From positions 62,001 through 126,000 of the forward strand of contig NZ_FWXN01000010.1 in the NCBI RefSeq assembly GCF_900176385.1: DNA of 64,000 nucleotides, given 5' to 3'. The DNA is from Janibacter indicus. Its GTDB lineage: Bacteria > Actinomycetota > Actinomycetes > Actinomycetales > Dermatophilaceae. Numbering within the stretch: the stretch's first letter is position 1; each line of letters begins with the position of its first letter. This document shows positions 53,008-61,743 of the stretch, in pieces. The position numbers and the translations under genes are program-made. The notes under the pieces were generated by a model. The model had not been told where the DNA came from. It worked only from the letters and a program-made list of their open reading frames with translations, and ran no database searches.

Positions 53008-53454
53008 ATGAGCGAGCTGCGTGTGCCCCCGGGGCCCGGGATCCCCGGCGGGCTCGTCGTGCCCGCGGGCGAGCTCACCGAGCAGTTCAGCAGGGCCGGC
53101 GGGCCCGGCGGCCAGGGGGTCAACACGACCGACTCCCGAGTGCAGCTCTCCCTCGACCTCGCCACGACGAGCGCGCTGACCGACCGTCAGCGCGAGCGGG
53201 CGATGGCGCGCCTGTCGACACGTCTCGTGGGCACCACCCTCACCGTCGACGCGTCGGAGCACCGTGCGCAGCGACGCAACCGCAGCGCTGCACGTGAGCG
53301 GATGGGCGCGCTGCTGCGCGAGGCGCTGGCACCTCCTCCCCCGTCGCGTCGGGCCACGAAACCGACCCGAGGATCGCAACGCCGGCGCCTTGCCGCCAAG
53401 TCGCGCCGCGGAGAGGTCAAGCGGGCGCGATCGCGCCCCTCTGGCGACGACTGA
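53008..53454 (+). CDS. arfB: peptidyl-tRNA hydrolase ArfB (ribosome rescue)
   Basis: 148 residues. The release-factor-like domain has the GGQ motif (SRAGGPGGQGVNTTDSRVQL) and RLVGTTLTVDASEHRAQRRN. The C-terminal tail is very basic (RRLAAKSRRGEVKRARSRPS), as in ArfB/YaeJ, where it reads the empty mRNA channel of stalled ribosomes. Hydrolyses peptidyl-tRNA on non-stop complexes. Confidence 0.92.
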   Translation: MSELRVPPGPGIPGGLVVPAGELTEQFSRAGGPGGQGVNTTDSRVQLSLDLATTSALTDRQRERAMARLSTRLVGTTLTVDASEHRAQRRNRSAARERMGALLREALAPPPPSRRATKPTRGSQRRRLAAKSRRGEVKRARSRPSGDD

Positions 53455-53478
53455 CGACACGCTGGGGACACCTTCCGT

Positions 53479-53516
53479 TTGACAGCGGGCCTCATCGGCT
53501 GTGGTGTGGATCACAC
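53479..53516 (+). promoter_or_regulatory. -35-like TTGACA before the permease gene
   Basis: TTGACA at 53479-53484 is followed after about 17-18 bp by GGTGTGGAT, a poor -10. It lies about 80 bp upstream of the permease ATG. Only tentative. Confidence 0.3.
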
Positions 53517-53561
53517 ATGACGCCGCCGCACCGGTGGCCCGCTCACGAGGAAGGCCAACGC

Positions 53562-54938
53562 ATGTCCGTCGACACGACCGGACCTGAAGGCGCACCAGCG
53601 GTCAACGAGGACTCCGAGCTCAAGCAAGGGGTCAGCGGTCGCCTCCTCTACTTCTACGTGCTCGGGGACGTCCTCGGATCCGGCATCTACGTCCTCATCG
53701 GCCTCGTCGCCGGAGCGGTGGGCGGCGCCTTCTGGGCCGCCTTCGCCGTCGGGGTGACGGTCGCCACGATCACCGGGCTCGCCTACGCGGAGCTGGTGAC
53801 GAAGTACCCGCAGGCCGCAGGAGCCGCCCTCTACGTCAACAAGGCCTTCAAGAACAAGACCCTGACCTTCTTCATCACCTTCTGCATGCTGTCCGCGAGC
53901 TATGCGGCGGCCGGCTCGCTCGCGACCGGGTTCGCCCAGTACTTCGGCGAGGTGTGGGAGGCGGCTCCGGCGCTCGTCGTGGCCCTGGCCTTCATCGTCG
54001 CGCTGGCGATCATCAACTTCATCGGCATCACCGAGTCGGTCGTCGCCAACATGATCATGACCTTCGTCGAGGTCACCGGCCTGATCATCGTGCTCGTCAT
54101 CGGGGTCGTCGCGACCGCCCAGGGCAAGGTCGAGTTCGGGCGGATCACCGAGTTTTCGACCGATAGCAACCCTGCCCTCGGCCTGCTCGCGGGCGTGGCC
54201 CTTGCCTTCTTCGCGATGACGGGCTTCGAAAACGCGGCCAACCTCGCCGAGGAGACGCGCAACCCTCGCCGCGACTTCCCCCGAGCGCTCATCGGAGGCA
54301 TGGCGACCGCCGGCGTCCTCTACGTCCTCATCGCCGTCACCGCCGCGGTCACCGTCCCCATCCAGCAGCTCGCCGAGTCCGACGCCGCGCTGCTCGAGGT
54401 CGTCAAGACGGGGATCCTGCCGCTCTCCGTCGCCGTGCTGACGATCATCTTCGCGATCATCGCGATGGTCGCGATCACCAACACCTGCCTCGTCTGCCTC
54501 GTGACGGAGTCCCGCATCCTCTACGGCATGGCGCGCGAGGACGTCGTCCCCGCCCCCTTCGCCAAGGTGAGCAGCCGACAGGTGCCGTGGCTGGCGATCC
54601 TCTTCTCCGTCGTCGTCATCGCCGCGCTGCTCGTCTCCGGAGCCGACTTGGCCCAGCTGGCCAATGTCACGGTCGTCTTCACGCTGCTGATCTACGCCCT
54701 CGTCATCGTCTCGGCGGTCAAGCTCGATCGTCATGACCGCACCGACGAGACCTTCAGAGCGCCCCGGGCACTCCTCGCGATGGGTGTCGTCGCCAACTTC
54801 CTCATCCTCGGCTACGTCATCTACGACGACCCCGGGTCGCTCCTGTACTGCGCGGCGCTGCTCGGCGTCGGCGTCGTCCTCTTCATCGCCGAGCGGCTGC
54901 TCGGCGGCGGCACCCCCACCACCGATCTGGAGAGCTGA
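53562..54938 (+). CDS. APC family amino acid permease
   Basis: 458 residues from ATG 53562 with GAGGAAGG upstream (an ATG at 53517 is also in frame). Twelve helices. The first membrane segment has LGDVLGSGIYVLIGLVAGAV, the unwound GSGIY element of APC transporters, and later GLAYAELVTKYPQAAGAALY and FFAMTGFENAANLAEETRNP (GFE motif). It imports or exchanges amino acids or amines; the substrate is unknown. The next gene encodes a universal stress protein 1 bp away, a pairing often seen with such transporters. Confidence 0.9.
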   Translation: MSVDTTGPEGAPAVNEDSELKQGVSGRLLYFYVLGDVLGSGIYVLIGLVAGAVGGAFWAAFAVGVTVATITGLAYAELVTKYPQAAGAALYVNKAFKNKTLTFFITFCMLSASYAAAGSLATGFAQYFGEVWEAAPALVVALAFIVALAIINFIGITESVVANMIMTFVEVTGLIIVLVIGVVATAQGKVEFGRITEFSTDSNPALGLLAGVALAFFAMTGFENAANLAEETRNPRRDFPRALIGGMATAGVLYVLIAVTAAVTVPIQQLAESDAALLEVVKTGILPLSVAVLTIIFAIIAMVAITNTCLVCLVTESRILYGMAREDVVPAPFAKVSSRQVPWLAILFSVVVIAALLVSGADLAQLANVTVVFTLLIYALVIVSAVKLDRHDRTDETFRAPRALLAMGVVANFLILGYVIYDDPGSLLYCAALLGVGVVLFIAERLLGGGTPTTDLES

Positions 54939-54939
54939 C

Positions 54940-55419
54940 ATGCACGTGCTCATCGCCACCGACGGCTCCCGCCAGTCCCTGCGGGCCGCCCGCCACTTCA
55001 AGTCCTTCGCGGACCCGGGCAAGGTCGAGCAGATCCTCGTCCTGGCAGTCACCAGACCCTTGGCGAGTGTCTCCTTCGTCGACGAGATCTCGGCCGACGC
55101 CAAGGCCCCCAGGCAGCTCACGGGGAGCTCTTTCAAGGCGGAGGCTGAGGCAGCGGTCGCGGTCATCGCCGGGGAGTTCGACGACTGGTCGGAGACGACC
55201 AGGGTGCGGACCCGGGTGCGCAGCGGCACGCCCTCCTCCGAGATCATCCGAGCGGCCAAGGTGTCGGGCATCGAGCTGATCGTCGTGGCCAGTGGCAGCC
55301 GCGGACTGACCGACAAGGTCTTCATCGGCAGCACGGCACAGCGGGTGCAGAGCACCGCTCCCTGCCCGGTGCTCGTCGTCCGCCCGGTCCCCCGACAGCG
55401 CCGCCGCACCAAGGCGTGA
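54940..55419 (+). CDS. universal stress protein (UspA family)
   Basis: 159 residues from ATG 54940. MHVLIATDGSRQSLRAARHF (strand 1 and Asp), a middle part, GIELIVVASGSRGLTDKVFI then GSTAQRVQSTAPCPVLVVRP, giving the G-x2-G-x9-G-S/T ATP-binding pattern (here GSRGLTDKVFIGSTA). ATP-binding class. Coupled to the upstream permease, it may regulate its activity. Confidence 0.9.
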   Translation: MHVLIATDGSRQSLRAARHFKSFADPGKVEQILVLAVTRPLASVSFVDEISADAKAPRQLTGSSFKAEAEAAVAVIAGEFDDWSETTRVRTRVRSGTPSSEIIRAAKVSGIELIVVASGSRGLTDKVFIGSTAQRVQSTAPCPVLVVRPVPRQRRRTKA

Positions 55420-55423
55420 ATTC

Positions 55424-55467
55424 GGCTGGGGCACCGGTCGCTACTCGACGTGACGGGTGCCCCAGCC
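55424..55467. terminator. hairpin terminator after the permease-usp operon
   Basis: GGCTGGGGCACC (55424-55435) and GGGTGCCCCAGCC (55455-55467) form an 11-12 bp stem starting 4 bp after the usp stop. It also lies where the convergent minus-strand gene must end. Confidence 0.7.
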
Positions 55468-55949
55468 CTCGCTCCGGCCCCGAAGGTCGTCACGAGGACC
55501 GACCCGCTCGTCGGCGTCTTCCCTCCGAGCAACCCGGTGACCCGACCAGAGCCGTTGCGCACGGTCAGGTCCGGGCCGAAGGAGTGCTCACCGCCGGGGT
55601 CGGCGGCGTAGAAGCGCAGCGTGCTCTTCAGGGTGCGCGCCTTGCCCGAGCGCGCGGCGAAGGTCCCGCTCATGTTGGCCGAGCGACCCGTGCTCGAGAC
55701 GTGGGCCGACGAGGCGGAGTTGCGCATCGGGGTCGTCGCCGCCAGCTCGCACCCGGCCGGGGCGGAACCCGTCGGGGGCACGGTGACCCCGCTGGCGCAG
55801 CGGAAGGACTCGACGTTGACGTAGTTCTGCTGGTTCTTGCCGAAGTCGGCGGTGGTGCCGCGCTTCATCAGCACGGACACCCGGTGGGTGGTGCCCGGGA
55901 AGCCGGCGAAGGCCCCGTCGTAGATGCCGACGTAGGTGACGGTCGACAT
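55440..55949 (-). CDS. hypothetical protein, 3' end uncertain
   Basis: From ATG 55949 the frame gives MSTVTYVGIYDGAFAGFPGT, then RVSVLMKRGTTADFGKNQQN, SGTFAARSGKARTLKSTLRF and GGEHSFGPDLTVRNGSGRVT. Beta-rich and plausible as a secreted-type domain, but no signal peptide is visible. The frame has no stop at the terminator hairpin and runs on antisense to usp, where it no longer looks like protein, so the natural 3' end is lost or frameshifted (a TAG exists in another frame near 55,446). Not recognised. Confidence 0.5.
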
Positions 55950-56051
55950 CTGGGGCGGCGGATCCGGCGCCCGATCTCACTCCCCCGGGCCCGTCGTCCG
56001 GCTGCAGTATGTCCCCCTTCGCGCTCCTGCACCAGAGGGTAGGTTGCGGGC

Positions 56052-56885
56052 ATGGACGACCCCGGCAGCTCGACCCGCATCGCCGTCCTCATCGACTGCG
56101 ACAACGTCTCCGCCAAGCACACTGCCGCGGTGCTCGAGGAGCTTGCGAAGTACGGCACCCCGACCGTCAAGCGGGCCTACGGCGACTGGACGACCTCGCA
56201 GCTCGGCGGGTGGAAGCCTGAGCTGCACCGCAATGCCATCCAGCCGGTCCAGCAGTTCGCCTACACCGTCGGCAAGAACTCCACCGACAGCGCGCTGATC
56301 ATCGACGCGATGGACCTGCTGTGGCAGGGCAATGTCGAGGCCTTCGCGCTCGTCTCGTCCGACTCGGACTTCACCCGGCTGGCGACGCGACTGCGCGAGT
56401 CAGGCAAGCGGGTCTACGGACTCGGTCTGCGCAAGACCCCGGAGTCGTTGCGGCGTGCGGTCGACCAGTTCATCTTCCTCGAGCTGCTGCAGGAGCAGGC
56501 CCGTGACGACGACTCCGGCCAGGACGAAGGGAGGTCCCCCTCCCCTGCCGAGGACGGCGGCGAGCCCGAGACGACGATCAACCTCCAGTCCGCGCTGACC
56601 AAGGCGATCAACGCGACCTCGGGCGACGACGGCTGGAGCGCGCTCGCACTCGTCGGTCAGCACCTCAGCCGGGCGCACGCCGACTTCGACCCACGGACCT
56701 TCGGCCACCAGAAGCTCTCCAGCCTCGTCGAGGAGCAGCCCTACCTCGAGACCCGCGCCGAGGGCTCCCAGCGGCAGGTGCGTCTGCGCACCCGCGCCCG
56801 CAAGACCGGTCCCGCCAGCCGGTCGGCGAAGAAGGCGACGGCCACGAAGACCACCTCGGGCAGGTCGGCGGCGTCCACCGACTGA
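56052..56885 (+). CDS. NYN-domain RNase with OST-HTH/LOTUS-like C-terminus
   Basis: 277 residues. NYN (PIN-like) domain: IAVLIDCDNVSAKHTAAVLE (first Asp/Asn), NSTDSALIIDAMDLLWQGNV, FALVSSDSDFTRLATRLRES (D-x-D-F) and GLRKTPESLRRAVDQFIFLE. After a Glu-rich linker comes a LOTUS-like winged helix (GWSALALVGQHLSRAHADFD then PRTFGHQKLSSLVEEQPYLE). A basic Lys/Thr-rich tail ends the protein. LabA/DUF88-type proteins are RNases or RNA-binding; target unknown. Confidence 0.88.
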   Translation: MDDPGSSTRIAVLIDCDNVSAKHTAAVLEELAKYGTPTVKRAYGDWTTSQLGGWKPELHRNAIQPVQQFAYTVGKNSTDSALIIDAMDLLWQGNVEAFALVSSDSDFTRLATRLRESGKRVYGLGLRKTPESLRRAVDQFIFLELLQEQARDDDSGQDEGRSPSPAEDGGEPETTINLQSALTKAINATSGDDGWSALALVGQHLSRAHADFDPRTFGHQKLSSLVEEQPYLETRAEGSQRQVRLRTRARKTGPASRSAKKATATKTTSGRSAASTD

Positions 56886-56983
56886 CCGCGAGCCGGCTCG
56901 ACGAGGCCGCGGTCACGCGGACGTGTACGTGGCGCCGCGGCGGGCCTAGGATGACCCGGGTCTGACCCTTCCCAGGAGAACTC

Positions 56984-58351
56984 ATGCGATCTGGCATCCG
57001 CCGCCGCGGCGGCGCGACCAGCGCGGCCATCGCGCTGTGTCTGGCCACCGGTCTTGCCGCCTCGTCGGCGTCGGCCGAGCCTGTCGACCCCACGACTCCC
57101 GTGACCGAGACGGTCGGGCCGACCACGGCTCCCACGACCGAGCCCACGGACGACGGGACGGCCGCCGATCCCAGCACGGCCTGGTCGGTGGACGAGAGTT
57201 CTCCCGTGGGCGATGCCAACGACACCCCGCTCTCCTCCGGGGACCTCGAGGACCAGATCGCCGAGGCCGACCGCCTGACCGCCGACCTGGTCAAGGACAA
57301 CAAGGACATCGCCGCTGCGGTGAAGTCGCTGAAGTCCTACTCGACCAAGGCCAACCGCCTGTTGCAGAAGAAGGCCAAGGCCCGCGACGAGTACACCGCC
57401 GCGAAGTCGGAGGCGGACACCGCGCAGCGCGAGCTCGACAAGTACCGCAACCGCCTGGCCAAGGGCCGCAAGGACCTGCGCAGCTGGGCCTTCGACACCT
57501 ACACCCAGGCCGGGGGCTACAGCGACACGATGACGATGATCGGCACGCTGACCGACGGCTCGAAGACCTCGGGCGACTCGGCCGGTGACCTGAGCTATCT
57601 GACCGACGAGCGCATCCGCACCGTCGACCTGGTCCGCGAGGACACCGTCACCAAGGCGTCGTTGACGAAGAAGAAGGACAAGGCGCTCAAGAAGGCCGCG
57701 AGCGCCAAGCGTCGTGCCGACCGGGCCAAGGAGCGCGCCGACGCGGTGCTCAAGGAGCGCAAGAGCGAGCTGGAGTCCCTGCGGCGCAAGCACGCCGAGG
57801 AGCTCAAGGAGGCCGGCCCGATCGTCAACGCCCTGATCAGCCAGCCCGACGACCGCGCCCAGGGGGCGAGCGACCGCCTGACCTCCGCGCTCAAGGAGCT
57901 CGGTCAGGACGTCAGCCAGTTCGAGGGGTCCAAGCCCTGCTCGACCAACATGGGCACCTACCCCAACGGCCAGATCCCCCCGAGCGGGCTGTGCCCGCTG
58001 CTCGGCGGGCCCGGCGAGTCGCTGCGCCCCGATGCCGCCGCGGCCTTCAACGCGATGAGCAAGGCCTACCAGCGGGACACCGGCCACCTGCTGTGCATCA
58101 CCGACAGCTACCGCTCCTACGCCGAGCAGGTCGTCACCAAGCAGCAGCGTGGCGGGTGGGCGGCCACACCGGGCAGGAGCAACCACGGTCTCGGCAAGGC
58201 GCTCGACCTGTGTGGTGGCGTCAACTCCTTCGGCCACCCCGCCCATGCGTGGATGCAGCAGAATGCGCCCCTCTACGGGTGGTTCCACCCGTCGTGGGCG
58301 GCCGCCGGTGGCTCGCTGCCGGAGCCCTGGCACTGGGAGTACGCCGGCTGA
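56984..58351 (+). CDS. secreted D-Ala-D-Ala carboxypeptidase (VanY-type) with coiled-coil N-terminus
   Basis: 455 residues. Signal peptide (ATSAAIALCLATGLAASSAS), a Thr/Pro-rich linker, and a long coiled coil (about residues 85-300; DRLTADLVKDNKDIAAAVKS, KKKDKALKKAASAKRRADRA). The C-terminal M15B peptidase has the zinc site SNHGLGKALDLCGG (H...D) and LPEPWHWEYAG (H of WHWEY), plus SYRSYAEQV. The layout is like RipA/NlpC cell-wall hydrolases, with the coil regulating access. It trims peptidoglycan stem peptides. TAGGAT and AGGAGA precede the ATG. Confidence 0.9.
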   Translation: MRSGIRRRGGATSAAIALCLATGLAASSASAEPVDPTTPVTETVGPTTAPTTEPTDDGTAADPSTAWSVDESSPVGDANDTPLSSGDLEDQIAEADRLTADLVKDNKDIAAAVKSLKSYSTKANRLLQKKAKARDEYTAAKSEADTAQRELDKYRNRLAKGRKDLRSWAFDTYTQAGGYSDTMTMIGTLTDGSKTSGDSAGDLSYLTDERIRTVDLVREDTVTKASLTKKKDKALKKAASAKRRADRAKERADAVLKERKSELESLRRKHAEELKEAGPIVNALISQPDDRAQGASDRLTSALKELGQDVSQFEGSKPCSTNMGTYPNGQIPPSGLCPLLGGPGESLRPDAAAAFNAMSKAYQRDTGHLLCITDSYRSYAEQVVTKQQRGGWAATPGRSNHGLGKALDLCGGVNSFGHPAHAWMQQNAPLYGWFHPSWAAAGGSLPEPWHWEYAG

Positions 58352-59710
58352 TCAGGCCTGGTGCGAGCCGACCTGCTCCTGCGGGGTCTTGACCGGGATG
58401 AGCACTGCCAGGCCGGCGATGAGCACGACCGCGATCCCGAGGATCCCCCAGTACTGGGTGTTGTCGTCGCCGGTGATGACGGCACCGAGCCAGATGAAGA
58501 GGGCGAAGGCGGCCGGCGACAGGAAGGACACCACGCGCCCGGTCGTCGCGTAGAGGCCGAAGATCTCACCGGAGTGCCCCTCGGGGATGACCCGGGCGAG
58601 GAAGCTGCGGGAGGCCGCCTGGGCCGGACCGACGAAGGCGGTCATCGCCAGCCCGAGCGTCCAGAAGACCGTGGCCCCACCGTCGTGGAGCACGAAGATC
58701 GCCAGTCCGAGCACGACGAGCGCCACGAGCGAGATGAGGATGACGCGCTTGGGCCCGAGGACGTCGTCGAGGAGGCCGAAGAGCATCGTGGCGACGCCGG
58801 CGACGATGTTGGCGGCGGCGCCGAAGATGATCACATCGCCGGCCGACATCCCGAAGGTCCCCGCAGCGAGCACGGCGCCGAAGGCGAAGACTCCCGCGAG
58901 GCCGTCGCGGAAGAGTGCCGAGGCACCGAGGAAGTAGACGGTGTGCGGCGAGCGAGCCCACAGGCGGCGAAGGGAGGCCCACACCAGTCGGTAGGACTCG
59001 GCGACCCCGACCCGCGGTGCCTTCTCCCGCGGCTGGTCCTTGAGCACGAAGAAGGTCGGCAGGGTGAAGAGCAGGATCCACAGGCCGCACACGACCATGG
59101 AGACCCGGATGTCCAGGCCGTCGGTGTCGGTGACGCCGAAGAGCCCGACCTCGGGCTGGATGAAGACGAAGTACAGCAGGAGCAGCACGAGGATGCCGCC
59201 GAGGTAGCCCATCCCCCAGCCGAAGCCGGAGACCCGACCCACGTTGCTCGGTGAGGCGACCTGCTCGATCGAGGCGTTGTAGTTGACGCTCGCGATCTCG
59301 GAGATGATCGAGCCGGCGCCCAGTAGGACCAGCCCCAGGACGAGGAAGCTCGGGTCCGGCTGGACGAGGAAGAGCGCGGCCGACACGGCCGCTAGCACCC
59401 AGGTCTGCACGCGCAGGTTGCGCACCGTCCGACCGGACCGGTCGGAGTTCTGCCCCAGGACCGGCGCCAGGAGCGCCACGAGCAGCCCGGACAGGGCGGT
59501 CGCGATCGCCAGCGCCGTCGACGTGGTGTTGGTCGGACCGAAGCTCGAGCTGGTCAGGTAGACGGAGAAGACGAAAGTCGTGATGACGGTGTTGAAGGGC
59601 TGCGAGCCCCAGTCCCACATCGCCCAGCCGAGGATCCGGCCGAAGCCGCCCTGCGGCTCGGCTCGCAGCGCGGTCGTCGGCTCCACGGGGGATGTCGTCG
59701 CATCGGTCAC
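58352..59710 (-). CDS. MFS transporter (UMF1/Atg22-like)
   Basis: 452 residues, twelve helices. Start MTDATTSPVEPTTALRAEPQ then GFGRILGWAMWDWGSQPFNT, which is the A-x-x-D-W-x-x-x-x-x-N/F motif of the UMF1 group. Other features are FLVLGLVLLGAGSIISEIAS and the R-rich loop between helices 6 and 7. The family includes Atg22-like amino acid effluxers. The stop directly abuts the VanY-type gene stop (convergent). Substrate unknown. Confidence 0.88.
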   Translation of the reverse strand: MTDATTSPVEPTTALRAEPQGGFGRILGWAMWDWGSQPFNTVITTFVFSVYLTSSSFGPTNTTSTALAIATALSGLLVALLAPVLGQNSDRSGRTVRNLRVQTWVLAAVSAALFLVQPDPSFLVLGLVLLGAGSIISEIASVNYNASIEQVASPSNVGRVSGFGWGMGYLGGILVLLLLYFVFIQPEVGLFGVTDTDGLDIRVSMVVCGLWILLFTLPTFFVLKDQPREKAPRVGVAESYRLVWASLRRLWARSPHTVYFLGASALFRDGLAGVFAFGAVLAAGTFGMSAGDVIIFGAAANIVAGVATMLFGLLDDVLGPKRVILISLVALVVLGLAIFVLHDGGATVFWTLGLAMTAFVGPAQAASRSFLARVIPEGHSGEIFGLYATTGRVVSFLSPAAFALFIWLGAVITGDDNTQYWGILGIAVVLIAGLAVLIPVKTPQEQVGSHQA

Positions 59711-59766
59711 GAGGCGAGGCTAACCGCCCCGAGCGCCTCGATGTGCGCGACACGGTGGGGAGACGC

Positions 59767-59772
59767 TATCCT
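59767..59772 (+). promoter_or_regulatory. TATCCT, -10-like box upstream of rbpA
   Basis: TATCCT at 59767 in the 252-bp gap between the MFS gene and rbpA. If used, it would give a leader of about 185 nt. No convincing -35 box. The rest of the gap shows no gene I can support. Confidence 0.3.
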
Positions 59773-59962
59773 GTGGGGTCGCCCCAGGTCGTGCCGCGAG
59801 CCGACCACCAGATCGGGCCCATCCGGAAGGCCCGCCATGGGCCACGGCGCCGCAACGACGCGAGCAGCCGGAACAGATGATGCTCATTGAGCGTTGTCAT
59901 GTGACGAGGGGCCCGCGCGGCAGGGGCGCGGACATCGCGAGAGACACCAGGAGACTTGCAAC

Positions 59963-60319
59963 ATGGCAGAGCGCACGCTGCGCGGAACGCGCATGGTCAG
60001 CTTCAGCATGGAGACGACGGACAACGTCGTCCCGAGCGACCGTCAGATCACGACCTACGTCTGTGACGACGGCCACCGCACCGAGCTGCCCTTCTCCGTC
60101 GAGGCCGACATCCCCGGCACCTGGGAGTGCCGCTGCGGCAAGCTCGGCAAGCTCCTCGACGGCCCCGAGCCGGAGCTCAAGCCGGCCAAGCACGTCCGCA
60201 CCCACTGGGACATGCTGCTCGAGCGCCGCTCGATCCCCGAGCTCGAGGAGCTCCTCGAGGAGCGCCTGGAGCTGCTGCGCGCCTCCCGTGGCGAGAAGCC
60301 GCGCAAGCGCAGCGCCTGA
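59963..60319 (+). CDS. rbpA: RNA polymerase-binding protein RbpA
   Basis: 118 residues from ATG 59963. RTLRGTRMVSFSMETTDNVV, the zinc-ribbon-like core VCDDGHRTELPFSVEADIPG then TWECRCGKLGKLLDG, and the sigma-interacting C-terminal helix THWDMLLERRSIPELEELLE. RbpA is found only in Actinobacteria and stabilises housekeeping sigma on RNA polymerase at open complex formation. Followed by a strong terminator. Confidence 0.96.
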   Translation: MAERTLRGTRMVSFSMETTDNVVPSDRQITTYVCDDGHRTELPFSVEADIPGTWECRCGKLGKLLDGPEPELKPAKHVRTHWDMLLERRSIPELEELLEERLELLRASRGEKPRKRSA

Positions 60320-60377
60320 GCCTCGGCTCCCCGCACCACGAAGGCGCCGCACTGAGGAGCGAGCGCCAGCGAGCCTC

Positions 60378-60417
60378 GAAGGGGGCGGCCCACCGATCAC
60401 GGTGGGCCGCCCCCTTC
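60378..60417 (+). terminator. terminator after rbpA, built from two CGAAGGG/CCCTTCG words
   Basis: GAAGGGGGCGGCCCACC, loop GATCAC, GGTGGGCCGCCCCCTTC: a perfect 17-bp stem, with the host-enriched heptamer forming each end. Also lies just before the stop of the convergent fxsA-like gene, so it may serve both directions. Confidence 0.85.
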
Positions 60418-60436
60418 GTCATGTCGTACGCACCCC

Positions 60437-60958
60437 TCAGTCGTCGACGATCTCGCCCTCGACGACGTCGTCATCCCCACCGTCGTGGCGCCGCCGACGC
60501 CGCACCCGCGCCTCCCCCGGCGCCACCGGCATCCCCGCGGCGAGCAGCCGCCGGGCGATGACGGCCTCGAGCCCGATGCGGGCCACCGGCCGGGTGAAGG
60601 GCAGCACGAGCACGAGGCCCAGCACGTCGGAGACGAAACCGGGCAGGGTGAGCAGCGCGCCCCCGAGGAAGACGAGGATCGCGTCGGCGATCTCCCGCGA
60701 GGGCATCTCGCCGCTGCGCAGGGCGACCCGCAGGGACTGCCAGGTCCGGCGCCCCTCGCGTCGCAGCAGCCACACGCCGAGCGCGGACAGCGCGACGAAG
60801 AGCAGGAGCGTCCAGCCGACGCCGATGAGTCGTGCGAGGCCGTAGACCGCGAGCACCTCGACGACGAGCCACAGCACGATGGCCAGCGGCACCCACGCCA
60901 CCCGACGGCGGCGGCGCGGTGCGGGTCCGGGCCCCGTCGGCCCGGACCCGAAGATCAC
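60437..60958 (-). CDS. fxsA: FxsA family membrane protein
   Basis: 173 residues if GTG 60958, overlapping the previous stop (GTGA), is the start. Helices WVPLAIVLWLVVEVLAVYGL and WTLLLFVALSALGVWLLRRE, then LRSGEMPSREIADAILVFLG, GALLTLPGFVSDVLGLVLVL and PFTRPVARI are all FxsA features. The C-terminus is charged (RRRRRHDGGDDDVVEGEIVD). FxsA in E. coli is linked to exclusion of phage T7; the actinobacterial role is unknown. Downstream of ppm in the same operon. Confidence 0.88.
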   Translation of the reverse strand: MIFGSGPTGPGPAPRRRRRVAWVPLAIVLWLVVEVLAVYGLARLIGVGWTLLLFVALSALGVWLLRREGRRTWQSLRVALRSGEMPSREIADAILVFLGGALLTLPGFVSDVLGLVLVLPFTRPVARIGLEAVIARRLLAAGMPVAPGEARVRRRRRHDGGDDDVVEGEIVDD

Positions 60959-61743
60959 AACCGGTGCCACGTCGGCTCTCGATCGACCAGTCGGCGCAGC
61001 TGCTGGCGGCGGTGGGCCAGGCCCCAGCGGGTGATCCGGGTCATCGACTCGCGCACGACGTCGCCGTCCATCTTGGAGTCGCCGATCTCTCGCTCGACGA
61101 AGGTGATCGGGACCTCGACCACGCGCAGCCCGGCACGCACCGTGCGGACCGTCAGGTCGGTCTGGAAGACATAGCCGGCGCTCTCGACCTCGTCGAGGCC
61201 GATCGTGCGCAGGGTCTCGGCGCGGTAGACGCGGTAGCCGGCGGTCGCGTCGTTGACCGGCATGCCCAGGACGAGCTTGATGTACATGTTGCCGGCCATC
61301 GAGATGGCCTTGCGGTCGGCGGGCCAGTTGACGATCTTGCCGCCGCGCACGTAGCGCGAGCCGATCACCAGGTCGGCGTCGGCCGCGACGTCGAGCATGT
61401 GCGACAGGTGCTCCGGGCGGTGGGAGCCGTCGGCGTCCATCTCGACGATGGCGTCGTAGCCGCGCTCGAGCGCCCACCGGAAGCCGGCGAGGTAGGCGGC
61501 ACCTAGGCCCTCCTTGCCCTGGCGGTGGATCACCATGACCTGCGGGTCGGCTGCGGCCATGGCGTCGGCGACCTCGCCGGTGCCGTCGGGAGAGTTGTCG
61601 TCGAGGACGACGACATCGGCGGCAGGCACCGATTCGCGGACCCGCTCGACGATGAGCGGCAGGTTGTCGCGCTCGTTGTAGGTCGGGATGAGCACCGCGA
61701 CCCGCTCGATCGGCGGTCGCTGGGCGTGGGGCTGGTCAGGCAC
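60955..61743 (-). CDS. ppm1: polyprenol monophosphomannose synthase (GT2)
   Basis: 262 residues from GTG 61743; an ATG at 61806 is also in frame and would add 21. GT-A fold: VAVLIPTYNERDNLPLIVER, VVVLDDNSPDGTGEVADAMA, GLGAAYLAGFRWALERGYDA, IVEMDADGSHRPEHL (DAD) and later TAGYRVYRAETLRTIG. It makes the mannosyl donor for protein mannosylation and lipoglycans. In mycobacteria this activity is fused to or paired with Lnt, which is the overlapping upstream gene here. Confidence 0.9.
   Translation of the reverse strand: MPDQPHAQRPPIERVAVLIPTYNERDNLPLIVERVRESVPAADVVVLDDNSPDGTGEVADAMAAADPQVMVIHRQGKEGLGAAYLAGFRWALERGYDAIVEMDADGSHRPEHLSHMLDVAADADLVIGSRYVRGGKIVNWPADRKAISMAGNMYIKLVLGMPVNDATAGYRVYRAETLRTIGLDEVESAGYVFQTDLTVRTVRAGLRVVEVPITFVEREIGDSKMDGDVVRESMTRITRWGLAHRRQQLRRLVDREPTWHRL

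Noticed and set aside
53511-55949. A very long minus-strand open frame (about 812 codons) opposite the permease and usp genes.
   Set aside because: Composition beyond 55,440 is Asp/Arg/His-rich antisense sequence of well-supported genes; only the first about 170 codons look like protein.
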